From the NCBI GenBank assembly GCA_002685935.1, contig NYZD01000097.1:1-35484 (forward strand): a DNA stretch of 35,484 nucleotides. The letters run 5' to 3'. Position numbers and translations under genes: made by a program. The notes below the pieces were generated by a model. The model worked only from the letters and a program-made list of their open reading frames with translations. It did not search any database and had not been told where the DNA came from. Origin of the DNA: Planctomycetaceae bacterium. Lineage in GTDB: Bacteria; Planctomycetota; Phycisphaerae; Phycisphaerales; Zrk34. The stretch's first letter is position 1, and every line of letters begins with the position of its first letter. Positions 7,887 to 15,448 of this stretch are shown here, piece by piece.

Positions 7887-9526
7887 CATCCGCCGCTCGA
7901 TCCAACCCGCCAACTTCCACCCCGCCGCGTCGCCCGCGCCTTTACTTCACAACAGACGACTTGCCCGCACTGCGTCAACGCAAAGATTCCCCGCTGTCGC
8001 GCCGCATCTGGTCAAATCTGATCGATTCAGCTCAGTGGTGCCTGACACAACCGTTGCGCGAAGCGTGGATCGCGCCGCTGCCCGAGGATCAGGACCCCAT
8101 CTACGAGCGCCTGTACGACCGCTTCTATGCGATCATGCACGATGCGGCGCGTCAGTGGGCGCTGACCAGCGCGCGGGTATGGGGTCGCGAAGCGGACGGC
8201 GAGCCGGACGACGCCAAGACTTACGCGGTCTGCCGATTGATCAAGGCATTGGCGGTGGCGCACGATCTGTTGTCCGAGCATTTCACCGGCGTCGAGCGTG
8301 ACCAGGTGCAATCCACCCTCACCGCGCTGTGCCGCCATTACTTCCGCGGGTATTTCACGACCGCGCCGGTACAGGACGAATCGTTCTGCGCCCATCACGC
8401 GATCGTCGAGTGGGCCGGCTTCGGCGTCGCCGCGCTGTCCCTGCTCGGTGACGTAACCGACGCCGACGACTGGCTCGATGCCTCGATTCGCAAGTTCGAG
8501 CATCACCTGCTGCCGCTCGGCATCGCCGACGACGGCGCCCAGACCGAGGGGACGACCTTCTGGGCGTCAACGATGCAGTATCGATTGTTCTTCATGGACG
8601 CGCTGCGCCGCGTGACCGGGCACGATCTGTTTGGCCGGTTCGCCGATCAGATGTCCGGTCGATTTGCAATGGCGTGTGTCACCTCCGAACACCGCCCGGG
8701 CCGGATGGAGTCCAACCGCAGCGTCGCGATGCATCCGAGTTACGGGCAACTCGATTATCTCGCACCGGTCCTGTTGAAGTTGGCCGCGGAGTATCACGAT
8801 CCCACGATGCTGCGGCTGGCATCGTGGGATCACAGCCTCGGCGGCATTCAGCGGACCATTTACACCACGCCCAACGCGCGCGAGACGCTGCTGTTTACAC
8901 TGGGCGGATACGCGTGTGTCTGGTTCGATCCAGAGCTCCCCGACGAAGCGATACCACAGCCCTGCGCGTTCGTGTTCCCTTCGATTGGACAGGCCTACGC
9001 CCGGGCCGGGTGGGAGCCCGGCAATGCGCTCGTGGCGCTGGACGCCCTGTCCCTGCAGGTCCACGGTGGCGGGATGGGATTGCTGCTTGAAGATCGCGCG
9101 ATGCCGTGGGCCGGCATCGAATCGCAGCAGCCCGCGGTCGTGGAATTGAAACACGAGGACGATGGCAACACCGCCGTCATCGACAGCCAGGCCCCCGAAC
9201 TGGGTCGCCTGAACATGACCGTGCGCCGCGACAATCACGTCGAACTCCGAAGAGATCTAGCCGAGCCACTGGCCTGCTGGAGCCACGGCCCGATGGCGCG
9301 ACATGACAACACTCTGATCTGGCCCGACCGCGCGCGGGGACAGGTGATCTGCGGACGCATCACCAGATTCGATCCGCAGCAATACCGCGTGCCCAACGTC
9401 GTGGGCATGGGTAAACTGCCTTTGCCCGACGATGATCCGATCCAATACCCCGTCGTGTGCATCGAGCCGGACGACGGACGCATCGAGATCGCGATCGACC
9501 TGGACTCCGCCGCCGCTTCGTCATGA
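7883..9526 (+). CDS. Heparinase II/III-like (alpha/alpha-toroid) polysaccharide lyase-type protein
   Basis: The 547-residue product begins with RPRLYFTTDDLPALRQR, a signature opening of heparinase/alginate-lyase-like proteins that fold as a helical toroid followed by a beta-sandwich. Further family-like blocks are CAHHAIVEWAGFGVAALSL (about residues 170-190), DDGAQTEGTTFW and a C-terminal beta-rich half. There is no signal peptide: the N-terminus is Ser/Pro/Thr-rich and not hydrophobic, so a cytoplasmic location is suggested, which is unusual for a polymer lyase and fits oligosaccharide processing. It overlaps the aminotransferase gene by four bases, and its stop lies inside the ribosome site of the deacetylase gene. 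The bond cleaved is unknown and catalytic residues were not assigned. Confidence 0.7.
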   Translation: MTSAARSNPPTSTPPRRPRLYFTTDDLPALRQRKDSPLSRRIWSNLIDSAQWCLTQPLREAWIAPLPEDQDPIYERLYDRFYAIMHDAARQWALTSARVWGREADGEPDDAKTYAVCRLIKALAVAHDLLSEHFTGVERDQVQSTLTALCRHYFRGYFTTAPVQDESFCAHHAIVEWAGFGVAALSLLGDVTDADDWLDASIRKFEHHLLPLGIADDGAQTEGTTFWASTMQYRLFFMDALRRVTGHDLFGRFADQMSGRFAMACVTSEHRPGRMESNRSVAMHPSYGQLDYLAPVLLKLAAEYHDPTMLRLASWDHSLGGIQRTIYTTPNARETLLFTLGGYACVWFDPELPDEAIPQPCAFVFPSIGQAYARAGWEPGNALVALDALSLQVHGGGMGLLLEDRAMPWAGIESQQPAVVELKHEDDGNTAVIDSQAPELGRLNMTVRRDNHVELRRDLAEPLACWSHGPMARHDNTLIWPDRARGQVICGRITRFDPQQYRVPNVVGMGKLPLPDDDPIQYPVVCIEPDDGRIEIAIDLDSAAASS

Positions 9527-9537
9527 GGATGTCACGC

Positions 9538-10506
9538 ATGAACGTGCCGGACGCGCCAACCATCTGCCCCTGGCCCGGCGACAAGCGTTGGGTGTATTCC
9601 ATCACGTTTGACGAAGCCCTGGCCGACCTCCATCGATTCGCCATCCCCATCCTCGAGCGGCACAACGTGCCCGGCCATCTCGAAGTTGTCGTCGGGCACA
9701 TCGGCAATGTGCGTCAGATCGGCCAATCCAGTTTCAACGGCTACCGCCACATGAACGCCGACGAACTCAGGGAAATGATCGCCCGTGGCTGGGGCGTGGG
9801 CAATCACACCTGGAGCCACGAACAGATCCAACCCCGGGACGTCGACCGGGAAATACGACAGGCCCGCGACGTCCTCGCCGAGGCCGTCGGTGAACCGATC
9901 ACCGTGTATTGCTCGGCCGGCGACAACAGCAACATGTCCGATCACGTCCTCGATGCCTGCCGGGCCTGCGGCTACCTCGGTGCGATGAGCCTCACCGACG
10001 CCCTGAACCGCCCGGACGATGAAAACCTGCTGTGGATGAACCGCACGTTCCTGCATGATCAGGCTTACGGTCCCTTCTTTTCGGAATTCGATCCGTTCCG
10101 CAACATCGCCCATGCCCGCCACGACCGCGGCTGGCTCATCGACTATCTCCACTGCCCGTTGGAAGTGCCCGTGCATCGCAACAAGGACTGCTCAGCCGAC
10201 CAGCTTCAGCGGCGAATTGAAACCATCGTCAGCGAAGGCGGTGAAGATCTCTGGTTGGCCCGCGTTGAAGACGCGATGGACTACCGATACGTGCGCCGTC
10301 ATGCACGCATCGAATCCGTCGACGGCGGTTGGCGCGTCTCCACCGAAGCTCTACCCGAGGGCGTGCGGCGGCGAAGCGTGACGTTGCGTCTGCCCGACAA
10401 TGTCCAAACAGTCACCGTCGACGCAGAATCAGTCAAGATCAATCGCGGATTGATCGACGTCGATCTCAACCAGCCGCGCGTGATCAAACCGGAGCCCCGC
10501 CGATGA
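9538..10506 (+). CDS. Polysaccharide deacetylase (NodB-homology, CE4-like)
   Basis: These metal-dependent enzymes remove N- or O-acetyl groups from glycans. The 322-residue protein has SITFDEALADL near residue 25 (motif 1, the TFDD motif in the form TFDE), LEVVVGHIG, GNHTWSHEQ with H90 and H94 as the metal-binding HxxxH pair, and a repeat of DREIRQAR-type helices after it. ATG 9538 is chosen because GAGGA sits eight bases upstream; an ATG at 9523 overlapping the previous stop and another at 9529 are in frame. There is no signal peptide, which is consistent with an intracellular substrate and with the lyase-like neighbour. The C-terminal 60 residues form a small beta-rich extension. The substrate is not determinable. 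Confidence 0.8.
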   Translation: MNVPDAPTICPWPGDKRWVYSITFDEALADLHRFAIPILERHNVPGHLEVVVGHIGNVRQIGQSSFNGYRHMNADELREMIARGWGVGNHTWSHEQIQPRDVDREIRQARDVLAEAVGEPITVYCSAGDNSNMSDHVLDACRACGYLGAMSLTDALNRPDDENLLWMNRTFLHDQAYGPFFSEFDPFRNIAHARHDRGWLIDYLHCPLEVPVHRNKDCSADQLQRRIETIVSEGGEDLWLARVEDAMDYRYVRRHARIESVDGGWRVSTEALPEGVRRRSVTLRLPDNVQTVTVDAESVKINRGLIDVDLNQPRVIKPEPRR

Positions 10507-11288
10507 TGCTCGAGATGACCGGCCAATGGTATCGGTGGATCCCATCCACCGACTCGCGTTTCGTAACCGAACCGATCGCGCTGGATCCCGCCAGGACCGC
10601 GATCATCGGCATGCACTGTTGGAACATCGGCTGCCCCGACGGCCCGCCCGTTGATCCCAACTTCGCCGTCGGCATGGTCTATGAATTCACCGCTCAGGCG
10701 TGCGCGAAGATCATGACCGATCGCATCGTCCCGGCGTTCGATGCGGCCCGACAGGTCGGGATGACGGTTTGTCACGTGGAGCCGACGATCATCGCCCGCA
10801 AGCATCCCGAAGCATGCGAAGATGAAGACCCCCCCGACCCACCGCCGTCCCACACCCCGCCCCCCGTCGTGCCCGGTCACAGCGAGGCCATGCGCGATCG
10901 GGCACACGGTAAATACCTCGAGGGATCGCCCTACACCCAAATGGATCGCGCCGCGATCGTCGCCCCGCAGCCCGGCGACGTCTATTGCCATCAGACCGGA
11001 CAACTCGATCGGGCCCTGCGACGGCGCGGCATCGAGAATCTCATCTACACCGGTTTCGCGACCGACATGTGCGTGCTCCGCGCGCCCGGTGGCATCGAAC
11101 CAATGATCGAATTCGGGTACCGCCTCTTCATCATGCGCGACGCGACCCTCGGCGTGGAGTATCCCGACACGTTCGATCAGAGAACGATCACCGAATCGGC
11201 ACTGCGGTACTTCGAATCCCACTTCGGCGACTCCGTGATGTTCGACGACTTCATCGCCGCCTGCCGACGCATCGGGGCAAACAGCTGA
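10503..11288 (+). CDS. Isochorismatase-fold cysteine hydrolase-like protein with altered active site
   Basis: The 261-residue product has the isochorismatase fold: a strand TAIIGMHCWN (residues 32-41), MTVCHVEPTI, RRRGIENLIYTGFATDMCVL with the nucleophile-position cysteine C190, and a final FDDFIAAC helix. Two features differ from active members. The aspartate normally in the first strand (as in DMQN) is replaced by H38, and the catalytic-lysine segment is rewritten as DVYCHQTGQLD with no lysine. A Pro-rich insert around residues 105-125 is also present. It overlaps the deacetylase gene by four bases (ATGA; a second ATG follows at 10506), so co-translation is likely. It may be an amidohydrolase with a shifted mechanism or a non-catalytic relative. 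Confidence 0.68.
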   Translation: MMLEMTGQWYRWIPSTDSRFVTEPIALDPARTAIIGMHCWNIGCPDGPPVDPNFAVGMVYEFTAQACAKIMTDRIVPAFDAARQVGMTVCHVEPTIIARKHPEACEDEDPPDPPPSHTPPPVVPGHSEAMRDRAHGKYLEGSPYTQMDRAAIVAPQPGDVYCHQTGQLDRALRRRGIENLIYTGFATDMCVLRAPGGIEPMIEFGYRLFIMRDATLGVEYPDTFDQRTITESALRYFESHFGDSVMFDDFIAACRRIGANS

Positions 11289-11406
11289 TCGCCGCGCAGC
11301 GCCGCTGCAGCGCCGGCGCGGTAGCATGGGTCGTCCGCGCGTGATCCGGTCCACGAGCGGGCGGGCTGATGAAATCCACACTTGAGCCGGCAAGACACAG
11401 TCTGCG

Positions 11407-12270
11407 ATGCGCTACGACAAAAAGAACATCAAACACATTCGCAACGTCGACCATCCCGAATCGCTGTCCGTGTCAGCCGATGGCAGAACCGTCTACACCG
11501 CGGGCACCGGATGTCAGGTCTATCGCATCGATCTGGCCAACGAGCAGGCCACACAGTTCGCGACCACCGAGGGCCGATGCCTCGGTCAGGCGATCGATGC
11601 CGATGAAAACCTCTACATCGCCCACTGCGCCGGCGAGGGCGTCCTGAAAATCACGACTGACGGGATCGTCAGCGAGTACGCACGCGGGCCGGGCGGCCGA
11701 GCGATGTCATGCGCCAACTACCCCGCCTTCGACAAGGGCGGCAACATGTACCTATCCGAAAGCGGCGACTGGTCCGGCGCCATCAACGGATACCTGCTCA
11801 AGATCGCGCCCGGCGGCGGCAACGCGGAACTGTGGTATCCGCACGCCGTGGACACACCCAACGCCATCGCCCTCGACGCCGAAGAGACCTTCCTCTACTT
11901 CGTCGAGACCTTCGGCAATGCCGTCGCACGCATCGCGATCAACCCCGACGGTTCGGCCGGCGATCTGCAGCGCGTCGTCCACATGCCGCGACACATCCCC
12001 GACGGCATCGCGTTCGACACCGACGGCCGATTGTGGATCGCCTGCCATCGCCCCGATGCGATCTACACCTTTGATCTGCAATCACGCCGGCTCGAGCTGT
12101 TCTGCGAAGACTGGGAGGGCGAGCAGCTGCGCGGCCCGACGGACGTCATCTTTGCCGGCCCCAGCCGCGACGTCCTGCTCGCCGCGTCCCTCGACAATCT
12201 CGTCATCCATCGTTTCGACGGCGTCGCCGCCCGCGGCCTCAAATTGAACTACCCCAAATTGCCCGCCTGA
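11407..12270 (+). CDS. SMP-30/gluconolactonase-like six-bladed beta-propeller protein
   Basis: Proteins of this fold are metal-dependent lactonases or strictosidine-synthase-like hydrolases. The 287-residue product has repeated propeller blades: HPESLSVSADGRTVYTA, GQAIDADENLYIA, TPNAIALDAEETFLYFVET and IPDGIAFDTDGRLWIACH, the latter two being characteristic for SMP-30-type enzymes (the N and D residues are usual metal contacts). There is no signal peptide, so it is probably cytoplasmic and could open a sugar lactone, which fits a pathway with the Gfo/Idh/MocA dehydrogenase and enolase-superfamily dehydratase nearby. It follows the previous gene after 118 bases. No clear ribosome site precedes ATG 11407. 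The substrate is unknown. Confidence 0.72.
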   Translation: MRYDKKNIKHIRNVDHPESLSVSADGRTVYTAGTGCQVYRIDLANEQATQFATTEGRCLGQAIDADENLYIAHCAGEGVLKITTDGIVSEYARGPGGRAMSCANYPAFDKGGNMYLSESGDWSGAINGYLLKIAPGGGNAELWYPHAVDTPNAIALDAEETFLYFVETFGNAVARIAINPDGSAGDLQRVVHMPRHIPDGIAFDTDGRLWIACHRPDAIYTFDLQSRRLELFCEDWEGEQLRGPTDVIFAGPSRDVLLAASLDNLVIHRFDGVAARGLKLNYPKLPA

Positions 12271-12362
12271 GTCCCCACCGCACCCCCAAGATATCGCACA
12301 TCCCGCCGGGAGATCATCAATATACTGGTGCTCAGAGGTCTCTTTGCGCCCATACAATTGCC

Positions 12363-12379
12363 GCGCGATCAGATCGCGC
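12363..12379. repeat. Perfect inverted repeat
   Basis: GCGCGATC and GATCGCGC surround a single A. It lies 93 bases after the SMP-30-like gene and about 100 bases before the candidate promoter. It lacks a U-tract, so it could be an operator or a factor-assisted transcript end. Confidence 0.45.
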
Positions 12380-12463
12380 ACCGCACGAGCGTCCCTGGCC
12401 ATATTACAGTTATCGGCAACACGTTACGAAGAATCCCCAATCCCCTCCAAACGCAATTAAATC

Positions 12464-12492
12464 TTGTCGCCGCACCACCATCCGGATATTAT
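12464..12492 (+). promoter_or_regulatory. Candidate promoter of the cytochrome operon
   Basis: TTGTCG at 12464-12469 and TATTAT at 12487-12492 are separated by 17 bases; an overlapping TATAAT at 12490-12495 gives a longer spacing. The site is in the most AT-rich part of the gap, about 200 bases before the first gene. Confidence 0.35.
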
Positions 12493-12699
12493 AATGTCTA
12501 TATGACGATAAATTAGTATCGGCTGTCGTCCAGGGCTTGGCATCCCAAGAGGGCGTTGCATCTTGGCACATCAAATCAGTGCGTTGGATCGACAGAAACG
12601 ATGACGGCGGCGGGGACCAAGGCTCGACCCTTTGCGGACGCGCCAGCCGGGACGCGTCCAGACGGTGGATCGACATGTGAGGAGAAGCAGTTGTGAGGC

Positions 12700-13530
12700 G
12701 TGAGGCGAGTCCGGCTTTTCGTGACCATTGTAATCCTGATTCTGATTCTCGTCGGAGTCGGTCTGTACGTGTGGGTCCGCCGGACCCCCGAGACAACCCC
12801 CGCGATCCGGGGCGAGGCCGTCGCACGTCGGTTGGGCTGCTTCGGCTGCCACGGCCCGCAGGGACAGGGCGGCGTGAGCGACCCCACATCACCCGGAGGC
12901 GCCATCGTCGACTGGCATTACGCCACGACCAAGATGTTCATCTCGAGCGAACAGGACATCCGCGAGTGGATCCTCTACGGCAAACCCACCAACGCCACCG
13001 CCCGGCTCGCCATCGACGATCACGCCACCCTCGTGCCCATGCCCGCTTACCAGGGCCTCCTGTCCGACCGTGAACTCGACGATCTCGTGGCGTATTTCCT
13101 GGCCGTCTCCGGCTGGCGCGATGAGATTCCCGATGACGCCTACGAAGGCCGCAAGATTGCCCAACGCCTTGGCTGCTTCGGCTGTCATGGACCATCAGGC
13201 ATGGGCGGCGTGCCGAACCCGCGCAGTTTCAAGGGCCACATCCCGCCGTGGGACGGCAAGGAATTCGACGAGCTCGTCCAGGATGACGACGAGCTGCGCG
13301 AATGGATTCTTGAAGGCAAGACCGAAAGGCTCTGGAACAACCCCGCCGCCCGCTTCTTCCTCGAGCGCCAATCCACACCCATGCCCGCCTACCACGATCA
13401 CCTCTCCGATGCCGAGTTGGAGCTGCTTGTCAAATACATCAACTGGCTTCGTGAAGATCGCACGGAGCCGGACTCCAGGCGCGCGGCGCCGGAGACCGTG
13501 ATCGGGACGATCCCTGTGAGGAGCCGCTGA
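12700..13530 (+). CDS. Membrane-anchored di-haem c-type cytochrome
   Basis: The 276-residue protein starts with a basic stretch and one strong membrane helix (about residues 6-26), then two tandem cytochrome c domains. Each has a CFGCH haem site (C47-H51 and C159-H163), a DIREWIL/ELREWIL helix, and a distal MPAY motif whose methionine (M114 and M228) is the likely sixth iron ligand. The near-identical spacing of about 113 residues shows an internal duplication. It should be tethered on the outer face of the cytoplasmic membrane and shuttle electrons. The start is GTG 12700; the frame has a stop just upstream. It is separated from the next gene by one base, whose ribosome site AGGAG lies inside its 3' end, so it opens a six-gene operon. 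Confidence 0.85.
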   Translation: MRRVRLFVTIVILILILVGVGLYVWVRRTPETTPAIRGEAVARRLGCFGCHGPQGQGGVSDPTSPGGAIVDWHYATTKMFISSEQDIREWILYGKPTNATARLAIDDHATLVPMPAYQGLLSDRELDDLVAYFLAVSGWRDEIPDDAYEGRKIAQRLGCFGCHGPSGMGGVPNPRSFKGHIPPWDGKEFDELVQDDDELREWILEGKTERLWNNPAARFFLERQSTPMPAYHDHLSDAELELLVKYINWLREDRTEPDSRRAAPETVIGTIPVRSR

Positions 13531-13531
13531 G

Positions 13532-15448
13532 ATGTCACGCCGTGACGTGATCGGATGGATGGTAATCGTCGGTGTCCTGCTGCTGACCGCGGTATGGGCT
13601 GGGGTCGCGCTGCGCCAGGATTCCGGCCAGGCAAACGCCTCAACATCCGCCGTCGACAATCGCACCGCCGACGCCGCCTCCGCGCCGCCCTACGTCCCCA
13701 TCTATGCTCGCCCCGCCCGCCAGATCACCGACGAACCGATCTACCGCTCGCCGACCTACATCTGCCTCTCGCCCGACGCCAGGCGGGCTTACGTCCTCAA
13801 TCAATCCGCCGACTCAATCTCCGTGCTGGACGTCGCGGCCAGAACCGTCATCAGCGAAATCAACGTCGGCTGGCGACCCACCCACGCGGCCGTGGCGCCC
13901 GACGGACGTCGGCTGTATGTCTCCTGCAGCTACGACTACACAATCGATGTCGTGGACCTTGAACGTCAGCAGGTCGTCCAGCGGATCAAGACCGGATTCG
14001 AGCCGATGGGCGTCGCTCTGTCCGCCGACGGCCAACGCATCTCCGTCGCCAACGCTCTGGCCAACACCGTCTCCGTCTTTTCAACCGCGACCGGCGATCC
14101 GCTGTCCGAAACCCCCGCCGGCCGGATGCCCCGGTACGTCGCCGAGACGCCCGACGGCACACGACTCGTCGCCGCCAACGCACACTCGCGCGACGTGACC
14201 ATTATCGATCCCGCGCAGGGCCGCGTCATCGAAACCCGCAGCGTCGATCGCGGCGCTCAGATGCGAGACGTGATCTGCTCCAATAACAGCCGCTGGGCCA
14301 TCATGACCACCTTGGTCGGCCACGACGAAATGATCACCATGCAGATGGAGCGCGGGTGGATCAACTCCAACGGCCTGATCGTCATGGACCTGCACGAGCC
14401 CGGCCACGTCGTGACACTGCTGCTCGACCGCGTCCTGACCGGCGCGACCAACCCCTGGGCGCTGACGATGGGATCCGACGAGCGACGGCTTTACGTCTCG
14501 CTCGCCGGAATCCACCAGGTCGCCATCGTCGATGTGCCGCTGATGATGGATCTCGTCGCCCGTACCACCCCCGAGCAACGGCAGCGCCTGTCGCAGGACG
14601 TCGAGATCCTCGAACGCCTCAAGATCGCCCGCCGCGTCGACGCCGGAGGCATCGGTCCGCGCGGCCTCGCCCTGTGTGAACCTGCCGGAGAACTGCTCGT
14701 CGCCAATTACTTCAGTGATTCGGTGGCCGTGCTCGACGCCGAGTCCGGAAGCGTCAAGACCGTCATTCCCCTGGGCCCCAAGCAGCCGATGACGCTGTGG
14801 CGCGAGGGCGAAATGCGCTTCAACGACGGACGCATCTGCTTTGAAAACTGGTATAGCTGTTCCAGTTGCCATCAGGAAGACAGCACGATGGATTCGCTGA
14901 ACTGGGATCTCGTCAACGATGGGATCGGCAATCCCAAGAACGTCAAGTCCATGCACAATGGCATCTTCACGCCGCCGGCCATGTGGTCCGGCGTCCACGC
15001 CAACCAGAATGTCGGCGTGATGGCCGGACAGCGCTTCCTCGGATTCCTGCCCGATGACGACGTCCAAAAGGCGCTGATGGAGTTCATCGGTAAGCCCAAG
15101 CGAGCGCCAAACCCCTATCGCAACGCCGATCCCGCCACGCTCGAACGCGGCAAACGCATCTTCTATCGCGCCCGATGCGACATCTGTCATATCCCAACCG
15201 CTTTCACCGACCAGCTCAAGCACGACATCGGTCTGACCGGATACACCAGCGAAGTCGACTTCCGCTCGCGCTTCGATACCCCGTCACTGATTGAATGCTA
15301 TCGAACCGGCCCGTACCTGCACGATGGACGCGCTCAAACGCTTCGCGACATCTTCACCGATCACAATCCGCGCAATATGCACGGCCTGACCAACGGCCTG
15401 TCCGAATCGCAACTGCATGATCTGATCGCGTACCTCAGGAGTCTTTAA
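13532..15448 (+). CDS. YVTN beta-propeller fused to a di-haem cytochrome c domain
   Basis: The 638-residue protein has an N-terminal signal anchor (about residues 7-27), a propeller of YVTN-type blades (about residues 65-425; for example PDARRAYVLNQSADSISVLD and PDGRRLYVSCSYDYTIDVVD) and a C-terminal cytochrome region with CSSCH (C443-H447) and CDICH (C549-H553). The C-terminal block RFDTPSLIECYRTGPYLHDGRAQTL resembles the end of MauG/di-haem peroxidase-like proteins common in Planctomycetota. It is probably periplasmic and may accept or donate electrons with the preceding cytochrome. ATG 13532 follows AGGAG by eight bases. The stop overlaps the next start by one base. The enzymatic reaction, if any, is unknown. 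Confidence 0.82.
   Translation: MSRRDVIGWMVIVGVLLLTAVWAGVALRQDSGQANASTSAVDNRTADAASAPPYVPIYARPARQITDEPIYRSPTYICLSPDARRAYVLNQSADSISVLDVAARTVISEINVGWRPTHAAVAPDGRRLYVSCSYDYTIDVVDLERQQVVQRIKTGFEPMGVALSADGQRISVANALANTVSVFSTATGDPLSETPAGRMPRYVAETPDGTRLVAANAHSRDVTIIDPAQGRVIETRSVDRGAQMRDVICSNNSRWAIMTTLVGHDEMITMQMERGWINSNGLIVMDLHEPGHVVTLLLDRVLTGATNPWALTMGSDERRLYVSLAGIHQVAIVDVPLMMDLVARTTPEQRQRLSQDVEILERLKIARRVDAGGIGPRGLALCEPAGELLVANYFSDSVAVLDAESGSVKTVIPLGPKQPMTLWREGEMRFNDGRICFENWYSCSSCHQEDSTMDSLNWDLVNDGIGNPKNVKSMHNGIFTPPAMWSGVHANQNVGVMAGQRFLGFLPDDDVQKALMEFIGKPKRAPNPYRNADPATLERGKRIFYRARCDICHIPTAFTDQLKHDIGLTGYTSEVDFRSRFDTPSLIECYRTGPYLHDGRAQTLRDIFTDHNPRNMHGLTNGLSESQLHDLIAYLRSL

Larger units (their letters stand above)
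12271..12699. other. Intergenic region upstream of the cytochrome operon
   Basis: This 429-base gap separates the glycan cluster from the cytochrome operon. It has lower GC around 12400-12510, a perfect short dyad at 12363-12379 and a possible sigma-70-like promoter at 12464-12492. No convincing ORF or RNA gene is seen. Confidence 0.6.

Noticed and set aside
10299-11393. Minus-strand frame of 364 codons opposite the isochorismatase-fold gene
   Set aside because: Gly/Asp/His-rich shadow; the plus-strand frame is coupled to its neighbours and has a real fold signature.
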